This document shows positions 21,769 to 32,252 of a stretch of 64,000 nt of DNA, piece by piece (position 1 is the stretch's first letter; every line of letters begins with the position of its first letter). The stretch is from Macrolepiota albuminosa (lineage: Eukaryota > Basidiomycota > Agaricomycetes > Agaricales > Agaricaceae). The notes beneath the pieces were generated by a model, which was given only the letters and a program-made list of their open reading frames with translations, had not been told where the DNA came from and searched no databases. The position numbers were made by a program, and so were the translations under genes. The DNA is taken from the NCBI GenBank assembly GCA_027475525.1, contig JAMWFC010000130.1, forward strand, positions 186,001-250,000. Direction: 5' to 3'.

Positions 21769-22467
21769 TCAATCCTTGTACAACACAGCACTCTGCCTTT
21801 TCCCCACCTTTCTGTTATCACTTGCCTTTCCATTTTTCTGGCCCTGTCTGGCCCTCGCTTTCTGGCTCCGTAATATCATATGATGTACTGCCTTCCTGTC
21901 CTCTCCCTTTCCTTGCTTCTTGTGATTAGGCATTGACTTACTCAAGCCTTTCATGTTCAACATCCCGTCGCGCGCTCCTATCGCTTGTCCTTGTCCTTCC
22001 CTTCCGTGCTCTTGTCTTGCCCTCCCCTGGCCTTGCAATTCCCGACCAAAGCCCTGCCTATCCCTCGAGTACCCCGGCCTGTCCGCGTCCATGCTCTCTC
22101 TCTCATGCTGCCCATGGAAATAACTGTCACCATCCAAGTAGTAAAATTCGCGTTCAAGACGAAAACGCTCGGTATTATGAAACATAGACCTTCCGTGCTC
22201 TTGTCTTGCCCTTCCCTGGCCTTGCAATTCCCTACCAAAGCCCTGGCTATACCTCGTCTGTCCCGGCCTGTCCGTGTCCATGCTCTCTCTCTCATGCTGG
22301 GGATGGAAATATCTGTCACCATTCAAGTAGTAACCTCCGCGTTCCAAGTGAAAATTCTCGGTTTTATAAAACATAGAAAGGCTGGGGCCATATGCGCGGT
22401 AATCTCCGTCAGAGGTTGTAAAATTTTTGCATCCAGAGAACATATTTACGTCCGAGGGTTGGGACAT
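21769..22467 (-). CDS. Hypothetical ORF with two 63-residue repeats
   Basis: This 232-residue frame is rich in Gln, Arg and Gly, with two tandem units containing HERESMD and GFGRELQGQGRARQEHGR. The DNA period is about 189 bp (22001-22189, 22190-22377). A multiple of three keeps several frames open on both strands, so the ORF may be an accident of the repeat; a plus-strand ORF (21985-22668) covers the same DNA. No known domain was seen. I give it low weight as a gene. Confidence 0.25.
   Translation of the reverse strand: MSQPSDVNMFSGCKNFTTSDGDYRAYGPSLSMFYKTENFHLERGGYYLNGDRYFHPQHERESMDTDRPGQTRYSQGFGRELQGQGRARQEHGRSMFHNTERFRLEREFYYLDGDSYFHGQHERESMDADRPGYSRDRQGFGRELQGQGRARQEHGREGQGQAIGARDGMLNMKGLSKSMPNHKKQGKGEDRKAVHHMILRSQKARARQGQKNGKASDNRKVGKRQSAVLYKD
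22001..22377. repeat. Two-copy tandem repeat, about 189 bp period
   Basis: Unit 1 begins CTTCCGTGCTCTTGTCTTGC at 22001 and unit 2 begins with the same text at 22190. Both end near AAACATAGA. The units differ at scattered positions, so the duplication is not very recent. Confidence 0.8.
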
Positions 22468-22839
22468 GTTAGAGGAATTTTGAGACCAGCGTTACAAATC
22501 CTCCCATTTATAAGAGAAAGGTACATCATGTGTCATCTATCAAATGTTGGAAAGATTTCAACATGGGAAGATGATCCCATTTATATTCAAAACGGGTCCC
22601 CAACCCCTCCTCTGTTCCTGGGCCGCCATCAAAGCGTGCCAAAACTGGAAGGGCAGTGTTTTTCATGAGACCATGGCCATCCGAGATCGTCAGAGATGGA
22701 ACGAATTAAGGATTCATCATAAGAATATTCGAAGGGCTCTACATTTTGGTGCGGGTACCTGAAAAATACGAACTCACCCCCATTAGTCCACGCATAGTCT
22801 TTAGTTCAGTAGCATTTTTAGCTTCACAGTCTCGTCTAC

Positions 22840-24200
22840 GCCGGTTATCTCAAGCACTCTGAGCGAGAATTACTCTGCTCGTTGTGGACGTGGGATGTGC
22901 TGCCTGATGGATCGGATACGAAGTCGAAGAAGTCGAAAGTGGAGGGTAAGAGTAGAGGTTGAATTAGATAGGAAGGTGGGTGTATGCGGCGGAAACGTGA
23001 AGTAACGTTCGTCGTGATGTGACGAAAGTTCGTAGGCCAGAGGTTGACAAACACGAGAGAAGATAGAAAGTAGCCCAGTAATAGTCAGACACCAGTACAG
23101 CGAATAACAGTAGTTCCGCCTCTGGAGAAGGCGAAAAAGCAGAGAGAGAGCAGAGAGAGAGCAATAGCAGATTTACAGAGACCACGAAGACCAAGTTGCT
23201 AGTAAGCCAAGAGAACAGAGAGGCCGAAAAGATTGTTCTAGCCGAGAAGCGAGCCGTAGCAGACAAGAATCAAGCCGAAGCGGAAGATCAAGATTCCGAG
23301 TTGCCGAAAACAGTGCCGAGACAAAGAAGAAACAGAGCCAAGCCAGACAGAACCAGAGCCGAGTCAGAGGAGAGAAAACACCGAGAAGCCGAGAAGAACC
23401 GAGCACGCTGCCGAAGACGGCGACTGACGTCGGATCAGACGTCGACGAAGCCAGAAGTATACCAGACAGAACGAGACACCGAGAGCAGACCAGACGACGA
23501 CGAGACAGAGATACGAGACGCGCGAAACAAGCAGGGCTCAAGACCTGAAAATGTGGGGTACGAAAACCTATCTTCTCCTATTTTATTCTTCCCTTTTATA
23601 CCTATTTTACACATTCTCGGAATCGACGATCTATTCCTAAATTTCCCAACATCGTCGATTCCTTCCTGATTTTGTTTTCAACCGTTGGTCGGTCTCATAA
23701 TTCTAGAACTCTAATTCTTCCTTGCTCCATTCGTACCATCGATTTCCCAATTCGATCATGTCGTTTTTCGTTGTACGTTTCCCTCGTCTTTCTCTCGTCA
23801 TTTCACCTTCGTTCGTTATTCCTGCTGCGATATCCAATTCACTTACTCAACCCCCCTTCTCATTCGGTTCTATCAGCAATTCCTCCCTCTCTACCACATC
23901 GTCGACATGGCTGGTGTGGGCAACTCTAGTTTTACAAAACTCGGTCTGGTACTTCTACCGCACAGCGCACTTTAGTGCCTCCTTCTACCCTGGCTTTGGC
24001 TTCCTCGGAGGAGAATTCCCTTCAACCTGCCGCTTCGTCCGTACCGACAACTGAGGAACTTGTGCGGGAAGTGGAGGACGGGGCAGAAATGACAGAATTG
24101 CAGATGATTGATCAGTCCGAGAACGCGCCAGCGGGTCCCCAACCTTTAGTGTAATTCCGGCAGTGCGCCCTATGCCCTCTGTTCTTCTCAAAAATTAAAT
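22840..24200 (+). repeat. LTR-like or retroelement-leader debris
   Basis: A purine-rich tract (about 23120-23530) repeating GCCGAG/AGAGCC units is followed by a pyrimidine-rich stretch (23570-23900) that resembles the fragment at 17.4-17.9 kb. Near 23906 a short frame MAGVGNSSFTKLG begins. After a +1 shift it continues as a Ser/Thr-rich frame (APAGPQPLV at the end, stop near 24153). That layout resembles an LTR and the beginning of a gag, but I cannot confirm the family. The charged 157-residue ORF at 23196-23669 is explained by the tract's composition. Confidence 0.35.
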
Positions 24201-24627
24201 TGAATTTTTCAGCCTCGCTTTACTCTCAATTTTCGAAGAAAAAAAATCCACTTATTCCATGTTTCCTGATTTTTCAGCTTCAAGTTCCTTTATCTAAGTA
24301 CTTTATCTTACTTGTGACTTGTGAATGTAAAGGCCATATCTGCCATTGGATCAGATAGAACGTATCAGAAGAGCTACTGCGCAGTTACAGATGGCTGTTC
24401 TACGACAATTTGCAACTCCGTCATCATCTTTTTCATCAAGAAAGTTTTCACTTACGTGATCCCGCTATCAGTTCCGCAGCCATATGTAACTCTATATAGT
24501 CTATTGTTTCTTTTTAATTGTCATGTTTTTCACAGCATGTTTTCATCCATTTCCAATATAGGTCACATGGTATCTTCCAGAGGATACGACGTACTTCCAC
24601 AATATTCCATCGTAAAGGTACAACCAT

Positions 24628-25068
24628 ATTCGTTTTCATCTCCTAGCTCATTGCACCCTGAGTTTGTTTCTTGTCCACATGTGCCTCTGCACGTTCGGCC
24701 GGAGAAACCATTTCACGCAAACAGAGTTCCGATAGGAGATCAGTCAGGGCAGCTGATGCCGGTGCCTGAGTGGACAAGTCGAGGGAAAGACTTGATTCAT
24801 CGGAAAGAAGTGAGCCAGGGGTGGAGTGGTGAGTGGAATCAAAGAGACATGCAAGACGTCATCAGAAAGCTGAGGAGCTTGAAATAACAGGTGAGTGACT
24901 GAACATCAGCAGATCTAAACTTGTTTGCACTCTAGGCTATATGGCCTCGAGATTCATTACATACTGTTTCAAGCTACTGATTTACTAGTATTATAAAATC
25001 ATGCTCTGCAGCTGTGCATGTCATTTAAATCATGTCTACATGTTGTATAAAGAATAGATAAAAACAAA
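24628..25068 (+). pseudogene. Duplicated 3' end of the 19183-20678 gene
   Basis: About 440 bp repeat the last 86 codons of the hypothetical gene and its 3' flank. The frame reads FSSPSSLHPEFVSCPHVPLH and ends VIRKLRSLK at 24887. Only a few substitutions are visible (for example SEKPF to PEKPF, GRLVPVSEW to GQLMPVPEW). It lacks the first ~390 codons and has no plausible start of its own, apart from an unrelated upstream frame from 24321. The similarity continues past the stop codon into the tRNA. Confidence 0.85.
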
Positions 25069-25082
25069 CAATGAAAGTCCAA

Positions 25083-25156
25083 TGGCCAACGTGGGGATCG
25101 AACCCAAGACCTTCGCGTTATTAGCACGACGCTCTAACCAACTGAGCTAGTCGGCC
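25083..25156 (-). tRNA. tRNA-Ile (AAU)
   Basis: On the minus strand the 74 nt fold as a cloverleaf: acceptor GGCCGAC paired with GTTGGCC, D-arm GCTCAGTTGGTTAGAGC, anticodon stem TCGTG/CGCGA with loop CTAATAA (anticodon AAT), T-loop TTCGATC, discriminator A. The outermost T-stem pair is a mismatch. There is no intron. A truncated second copy lies at 20908-20938. Confidence 0.9.
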
Positions 25157-26298
25157 AATAATGTTGTGGGAAATATGTTCACATATGTCACGAGGCTGAA
25201 CAAGCGTCTTGAGCATCCGGTCCAAGCATTATCCAGACAATCATTTGGCTGGATCCATCTTCAGATGTCTGTCTGTCTGTCTCCCTCAATCGACCTCAAA
25301 CACTGCCATCATATATTGTACAACGTGCAACGACCCTCAAATACATGTGTTACCTCGCATTGGTTTAGACCAGTGACCAAGACACCTGACCTTCTCTGGT
25401 CCAGACCGATAGATTATCGCTGCTTTTCTCTCACTCCATGCATATACTCCACGTTCAACCTTTTGTTTCATGACATCGTGACCTGCTTTAATTTCCTCAT
25501 CCTGATAGCCAATTACTCTTTTGGGGTGATTGCGTCCTGTTAGCGCGGCACGGGTTCTGCCAAAGTCTCCTCGCCCGCATGTCGACAGAGGTCATATGTC
25601 ATGCACACTATCTTTTATCGATGGTCCCTGATTATGATTATGTATATAAACTACATCTGCGCAGCGATTTCGTCCAGTTGCTCTCCATTATCCCAACATA
25701 CTACCCAGTCTGTGGCGACAGTGACAGTCGCTTTACAACTGGGAGTTATCTGTTCTAGAGCCTCGCTATGCACCCCTTACCTTCGGAGCCGAGTTTCTAC
25801 GTATGATGATGCTGTTGCGACGAATGCGTCGAATACGTAGTGACGAAGCTTTGACTGCAGGGGTCCTGTGCCTGCGTTCGATGAACGTTCCTCATATTTA
25901 TCAAAATGCCCTCCTTGGCGATTTCCCTTGCAAGTAGTACTCACATTATTGCTGCGTCCATGCTGTTGGAATCTGGACAATTGGATCTAGACAAGTAAGT
26001 GTATATCTCTATCTGTAGTGCAATCGACTCTATCCTAGGATAATCCACAAGTATACATCTGCGGTAGAGTTAGTATAGTGTAACGAATTATGTACATCAA
26101 GGTACCGTTGGGCTTGATATAATTGGATGAGCGTGTATGCTGGAATGGTGCTCTTATGTATATGCGTATCCCTTATGGCTGCATAAAATGGAATTTTTTA
26201 TGTCCGAAATGATATGTCAGTGAATAAGCCACACTTAAGGCCTTAAAAAGGTGCCACACTCCAGAACACACCCATCATCCATCATCGTGGGATCATCG
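25157..26298. other. Intergenic, no gene recognised
   Basis: Only short unsupported ORFs are present (25166-25543, 25601-25840 and 25777-25980 minus). A small TCTG microsatellite lies near 25265-25285. No repeat end or domain was found. Confidence 0.4.
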
Positions 26299-26391
26299 TG
26301 TTGAAGTCGAACCTAGATACAGACACAGTAAGTATCCGAATCTTCAGTCTGTGTACAAACGACTGAGGGTATCCATTGACAAAGGCGAAAT
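26299..26391 (-). mobile_element. Copia LTR remnant, intron-less form
   Basis: On the minus strand, hairpin A (ACCCTCAGTC .. GACTGAAG) runs directly into ATTCGGATACTTACTGTGTC, then TCTAGGT and an LTR-like end GACTTCAACA at 26299. The exon-like text matches the post-AG sequence of family 6 (51.3 kb). No GT..AG segment and no second copy are present. The other terminus and target duplication were not found. Confidence 0.6.
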
Positions 26392-26813
26392 ATATATATG
26401 TCCGTTATTCAACATTGGCGATCTATCGCGAGGGTGGTCAATGGTGGATTATGATCGATCGACGCCGGATCGCTTTCCGGAAGTAGCAAGGCTACAACGT
26501 ACTCCCAGTTCAACATAACGTTGTAAGTGCACTGCTCAACATTAGGGAGTCACACTTGAGCGCAAAGCCCAAACTGAAGATATGTATCAGGTATCTTTCA
26601 AGGTTTCAAGCGTGTGTGCAGTAGGTGTCACTCATAACCTTGGTTGAATATCACATGGTTTCTTGCGACGTTCGCGACCACATGTTGACTTTGTATACAG
26701 CTGCTTCTTTTTACACCTGTCATGGAAATTGATTTGCGACGGAGAGGTGTGTATAAGAACAATGGTCCGAGTGTTGGTCTTGGTAACTGATTTTTCAGCT
26801 CTCATTGCTCAAG
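26392..26813. other. Upstream region of GH3 copy 1
   Basis: No ORF is recognised. Part may be U3 of the degraded LTR at 26299. The span should hold the promoter of the beta-glucosidase gene, but no convincing TATA box was located. Confidence 0.4.
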
Positions 26814-29800
26814 ATGCTGCCCTCCACAATACTGTTCCTTTCCATGTGGCTGATATGGCAGGGCAATGGCTTTGTTATGAGTAAATCACCGTTCGCTGGT
26901 CTTTGCGAAAGCTGAAAACCAACTCGTCACCAGGATCCTGGGAGGAAAGTTACGCCTTGGCGAATGACACGGCGTCAGCAATGAGCATTGACGAGAAGAT
27001 TGGGATCGTTAGAGGAACTGGACAACTTAATCCCAATCGTGCGCTCCTATTCTTGTCTCCATTTTCCGAATTTTTTTATTGACGAAAAAGTTAGGCCGAT
27101 GCGTCGGCGACACAACTGCTGTCTCCCGTCTGGGTGTTCCTTCGATATGCTTCAATGACGGACCGGCAGGAATAAGACTGAGCAAGGGAGTGACTGGGTT
27201 CCCTGCAGGAATCAACGCTGCATCTACGTTCAGTAGAAGACTCATGCTTGCGAGGGGGAAGGCACTCGGAGAAGAGTTCCGAGGCAAAGGGATACAGTAA
27301 GTGACCTCTCGTTTCACTTATGACCTGAGCTGATTGTTATGCCTCAAGTGTCTTCCTGGGCCCGGCCATGGACATCGTACGTTTTTCGATATTCTTCCAC
27401 TATAACGCAAGTTCAAATTCATCTAGATGCGTAATCCTAAAGCCGGAAGAGGATGGGAGAGGTTCGTGTTTCTCATGTTATTAGTGGTCCTGTCTTCGAA
27501 AAATGGCAGCTTTGGTCCCGACCCATACTTGAACGGCGAAGGCGCGTTCCAAACGATTACAGGAGTACAAAGTGTCGGTGTTCAAGCATGCGCCAAGCAT
27601 CTCATAGCTAACAATCAAGAGCACTGGCGTTATGGCCTAAGCGCAAACGTTGGGGATAGGACACTAGCTGAAATATACTGGTATCCGTTCTTAAGGAGTA
27701 TTGAAGTACGTCGGATACCTTGATATCGTAAAGTTCGCACATTTGACGTTTTCTCAGGCAGGAGTCACATCTGTTATGTGTGCCTACAACCGTTTCAATG
27801 ATACTTCTAGCTGCCATAATGCTGCTTTAATTGGCGATAATGGACTACTTCGACGCAATGGCTTTAAAGGTATGTTAACACGGTTGTGTGACTTGAATTA
27901 ACGGACTTCCAACAGGCTACGTCGTGAGTGATTGGGGCGCGACTCATGACTCCGCAAGGGACAATGCCAATTCCGGACTTGATATGGAACAACCAGGAGA
28001 CTTTATTCTTATCGGTATGCCATTGAGACCAGCTTCATGATTTACGCTCCTATATCACCTATGCAGGTGGTGGTGTATTTCTTGATTTGAAACTCGCAGT
28101 CGATTTGGGCTTCGTTTCAGCTAACGTATATCTCATTGGCAGAGATTGAAGAGATCGCAGTCTGATATATTATTTTAGAGGCTCAATCAGATGGTCACGC
28201 GTATCCTCGCATCATGGTATCGGTTGGGCCAAGACTCGGTACATAGACCCCTACCTGTATATGCCTGACTTCAATAACTGACCGCATTAGGGCTATCCAC
28301 CCGTCAACTTTGACGCTCAACGCCCTGACGGCTCAGGACCTCGAAATCTCAATGTTACTGTGCGCTCGGACGCTCACACTGCTCTCGTACGCGAGATTGC
28401 GTCTGCATCTGCTGTCCTCCTCAAGAACAACAGAACGACTACAACGGGAACACCGAGCGGAACCACGATACGTGGTCTGCCCCTCGCAGCATCGAGAATC
28501 AAGACGATGGCTGTGGTCGGTCGGGATGCCAAGCTGCCGAATTTAAACTGTAATGATCTGAATGAGTGTGATGATGGTACAATGTCCATCGGGTGAATCG
28601 AAGTAATCTTCTTCTTATTCCCTGTGTCTTACTCATGAGGTGTTCAGATGGGGTTCTGGGTCGAACTCTCTTCAGTTCATTGTGCCTCCTATTGATGGGA
28701 TTAAATCTTTCGTTGGAACGTCAGCGACTATAACAACTTCGCTCTCGAACGACCTTAAGGCAGGTCCTGCTGCTGCGAGAGGGAAGGATATTGCTTTGGT
28801 TTTTGTGAATGCGTCAGTAGGCTTGATGTCCATCTCATAGAATTCACTGATAACGCTTTCATAGTATGAGCGGGGAGCTGGGAGCATACGACGTCGTTAA
28901 TGGCAATCAGGGCGATCGTAATGACTTGGATTTATGGTATAAAGGCGGGAGCTTGGTAAGGTGATAAAGGTTCTATGTCTCCATCATTGCCTGATGCAAG
29001 GTCAATAGGTCGAGGCAGTTGCAGCGATAAATCAGAACACTGTCGTTGTCGTGCACTCTGTAGGGCCAGTATACATGCCCTGGTCTACGCACCCAAATAT
29101 TACCGCCATCATTTATGCTGGGGCACCTGGAGAGCAGACTGGTCCCTCTATCGTTGATGTCCTATACGGTAAATATAACCCAAGTGGACGCCTTCCTTTT
29201 AGTATTGCAGATGTACTGGGTAATTCCATTTGTTAATCGCCTACAAGACTGATTGTCTCTTTTCAGTCTGAAAATGACTATGGCACTACTATCATATATG
29301 ACAGTCTCGGCTTTCCAGAAGTACATCGTAAAGCTGTCCGAGTCTAAATTTACTAACAACAGCCTTGACGTCTAGATTGACTACACCGAAAAACTGCTGC
29401 TCGACTATCGTTACATGGACTCCAAGGGTATTGTCCCACGATTCGAGTTTGGCTTTGGATTATCTTACACCACGTTTGCATATTCCGGTTTATCGATCTC
29501 TGTATCCGGGAAATCGCAGGTCATTACGTTCACAGTGACAAACACCGGTGTATTCGCAGGTGCAGAAAAGCCTCAACTATATCTTGCCTATCCAGCTAGC
29601 GCAGGAGAGCCGAGTAAAGTCCTACGAGGATTTGAAGAGGTTAATTTGAACGTTGGAGCCAGTTCTCCTGTGACTATGACACTTAGTGAAAGGGACATGA
29701 GGTAACCTAACCAGCGTGACGTTGATTTACACTTACAATGATACTTGCAGCATTTGGGATACTCCGACTCAGACTTGGGTCCGACCGCCCGGAACATTCA

Positions 29801-29853
29801 CTGTCTACGTAGGCGCGTCTATCAGAGATATACGACTCACCGGTACATTTTAG
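26814..29853 (+). CDS. GH3 beta-glucosidase (copy 1, intact)
   Basis: Secreted glycoside hydrolase family 3 enzyme that releases glucose from cellobiose and other beta-glucosides. ATG 26814 opens a signal peptide ([20 protein letters not shown]). Splicing at about 14 short GT..AG introns gives one frame. The N-terminal barrel contains [20 protein letters not shown] text, [52 protein letters not shown] and the nucleophile motif [12 protein letters not shown]. The C-terminal domain has [10 protein letters not shown], the acid/base region MSGELG .. [12 protein letters not shown], and [19 protein letters not shown]. It ends in a fibronectin-III-like domain ([25 protein letters not shown]). The estimated length is 750-780 residues. 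No stop or frameshift was found. Confidence 0.9.
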
Positions 29854-30923
29854 TTGTTGGAAACACCATATATTTAGGCTTCCGATCATCTTGATACCGT
29901 TCGCCCACTCGGTCAATGTTTCTTGTCATTCAATACGCTTATCCATTATCTTTCTCGTGAATTGATGCCTGTGTAGGTATCCTCGTGAAATTCAGCGAAA
30001 GTAGAACGGACGTCAGCCGAGGCAATATGAAGAAAACGTATCTAATATGATAAATGTCCATATAAATGTCCATGGACCAGCCTAACATATGCATTCATCG
30101 AGGAGCGTTTAGGCAGATATACTACATCGGCAAAGGCCATAAATCAGTGTTGGGACGAGTGAAGACATGAGCTGCCAGTCGGGGATATAGCATGAGGATG
30201 GGATCACACAGGATATTGGACCCATGCAAACGGAATCATTAGCAATTGATTAGTAAGGCTGTCGCGCAGAGCCAAGTTTTACTTTCTATGGTCTAATCCA
30301 AGTCCTGGGTAGACAGTCACCTTTACATAAAAAGTATTCCCAAGTGGATTTCAATTGCTGAAAGATGGGTATGACCCTCATCTAAGTATGGAGAACAATG
30401 CATAAACGTTCAATGAGAAAGGTCAAGATGACTGTCTGGCTTGTCATCGCATCCCTGAGCTTCGAAGGCCGAAAAGTGCTGCCTGCTATTGTTTAATGTA
30501 CCGTTGCTTCGCATTTGATCGTCGGAGTTAGGCTTTCATGTACAATTGCTGTCCGCCGTCCATGTGCAAACGTCAATATGTCTGCCGTTTACGACCCTTA
30601 CATGTGTGAAAACCCTCTATATGGTATGCATAGGTACTTTCAAGCCGTCCGCGTCATTAGTTACTGCATTGGTCAGTCAAGTGCACCGACAATATTATCA
30701 AGTACTCCATGGTAGCTTATTGCGACATCACAGGCTACACTTTCAGTTCTATGCATCATGCATATATATCATAAAGGCAATACACCATTCACCATAGTAT
30801 GTATAAGAACTGAACACGGCTTCCATCCAATCGTCGCTGAAGGTTGGGGACCCGTAAGTTCTTCCTGTTAGCAACACTGACATGTTCGTCAATTACTAGG
30901 TATACCACCCCGCCACGGAAAGG
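29854..30923. other. Intergenic between the two GH3 copies
   Basis: This region holds the 3' flank of copy 1 and the promoter side of copy 2. No gene, repeat end or domain was recognised; short ORFs at 30515-30797 look accidental. Confidence 0.45.
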
Positions 30924-31835
30924 ATGATGCGTGCCTTCACACAACTTTTACTCACCACTTGGTTCGTTGTGCAATGCAATGCCTTCGTACTCAGTGAAGT
31001 TTTCCCTTGATAGTCAAAGTAACATCAGCTTGTAATTGGGGTCCTGGGAGCAAATGCCACTGCGTCAGAAATGACCATAGACGAGAAGATTGGGATTGTG
31101 AGGGGCACTGGACAATTTAATTCAGCTCGTATGTCCCCATTTCCCCATTTCTCTAATCGCACGAGAATTTAGGTCGATGCCATGGTGACACGCCTCCCGT
31201 CTGGATGTTCCCTCCATATGCTTCAATGACGGTCCGGCGGGAGTCAGATCCACCAAGGGAGTGACTGGATTCCCCGCAGGGATTAATGCTGCATCTACGT
31301 TCAGTAGAAGACTCATGCTTGCGAGGGGGAAAGCAATCGGAGAAGAGTTCCGAGGCAAAGGTATACAGTAAATAACCTTGTTCCACTTATGACTTCAGCT
31401 GATTGTTATGCCTCAGTGTTTTCCTCGGACCGGCCATGGACATCGTACGTTTTTCGATACTCTTCTTCGCCAGAACATGATTTCAAGTTCGTCTAGATGC
31501 GTAACCCTAAAGCCGGAAGAGGATGGGAGAGGTTCGTGATTATCATGTTACTATTGGTACTGTCCCATAAAAACGGCAGCTTTGGTCCCGACCCATACTT
31601 GAACGGCGAAGGCGCATTCTATACAATTACAGGAGTACAAAGTGTCGGTGTTCAAGCCTGCGCCAAGCATCTTATTGCCAACAATCAAGAGCACTGGCGC
31701 TATCACCTAAATGCAAATGTCGATGACAGGACGCTGGCTGAGATGTACTGGTATCCGTTCCTGAGGAGTATTGAAGTACGTCCGTCACCTAAATGCTGTC
31801 AAGTCTTTGTATTTGTTGTTCTCATAGGCGGGAGT

Positions 31836-32121
31836 TGTTGAGATCTCGCGTCATAAACACCGTGCGCACTGAGGTAGTCAGGGTCACGGTCAGGGTCGTA
31901 TGGAAATATGAGAGTATATGATGCGGACGGGAGCGACATCACCCTCAGTCACTGTGTACGAAGACTGAGGGTGAGTGTACAAATTTACCTACAGAACTAT
32001 GGACGAATAGACTTATGCATACCGTAGAATAACCTCCGTGTTTCTTAGGTATGCAAATACAGTCACTGTGTACGAAGACTGAGGAATAACCTCCGTGTTT
32101 CTTAGGTATCCACTTCTAACA
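31836..32121 (+). repeat. Copia-1 5' LTR
   Basis: 286 bp, TG..CA. U3 contains repeats of GTCAGGGTCACGGTCAGGGT. A TATA-like TATATG at about 31915 lies 25 bp before hairpin A. It is identical by eye to 36980-37265. Confidence 0.95.
31939..32109 (+). promoter_or_regulatory. LTR hairpin/intron module, family 1 (Copia-1)
   Basis: Hairpin A is ACCCTCAGTC .. GACTGAGGGT. The segment 31971-32027 (57 nt) starts GTGAGT and ends CCGTAG, with CTTAT as a possible branch site. The sequence after it is AATAACCTCCGTGTTTCTTA. The downstream copy at 32060-32109 repeats CAGTCACTGTGTACGAAG and ACTGAGG, then AATAACCTCC directly, precisely omitting the 57 nt. Stem B pairs GCATACC with GGTATGC around the 3' splice site. 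The same module recurs in the 3' LTR with the segment at 37115-37171. Confidence 0.75.
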
Positions 32122-32131
32122 GGTTATGGGC
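32122..32131 (+). promoter_or_regulatory. Copia-1 primer-binding site (initiator tRNA-Met internal)
   Basis: GGTTATGGGC starts directly after the LTR. Its complement GCCCATAACC corresponds to the anticodon region of initiator tRNA-Met, as in Drosophila copia, which primes from a cleaved half-tRNA. Copia-2 and Copia-3 have the same decamer at the same place. Confidence 0.75.
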
Positions 32132-32252
32132 TTGTGCTGCGCTGCCCTTTAGAAGTGACATTTTGATTTTGCCTGCCTTACGAGCCACTGCCGTGCTCAT
32201 TGCCTCCTGGATCGACTGTCCAGAGTGTTAAACTACCGAGTTCCTGTTAGCT

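Noticed and set aside
23196..23669. 157-aa highly charged ORF resembling a coiled-coil protein
   Set aside because: Composition follows the GCCGAG-type purine tract shared with the 17.5 kb fragment; no independent support for a gene.
24321..24627. Upstream part of the 188-aa ORF ending in RKLRSLK as a new gene start
   Set aside because: Only the part after 24628 matches the real gene; the upstream text is unrelated and the join is a duplication breakpoint.
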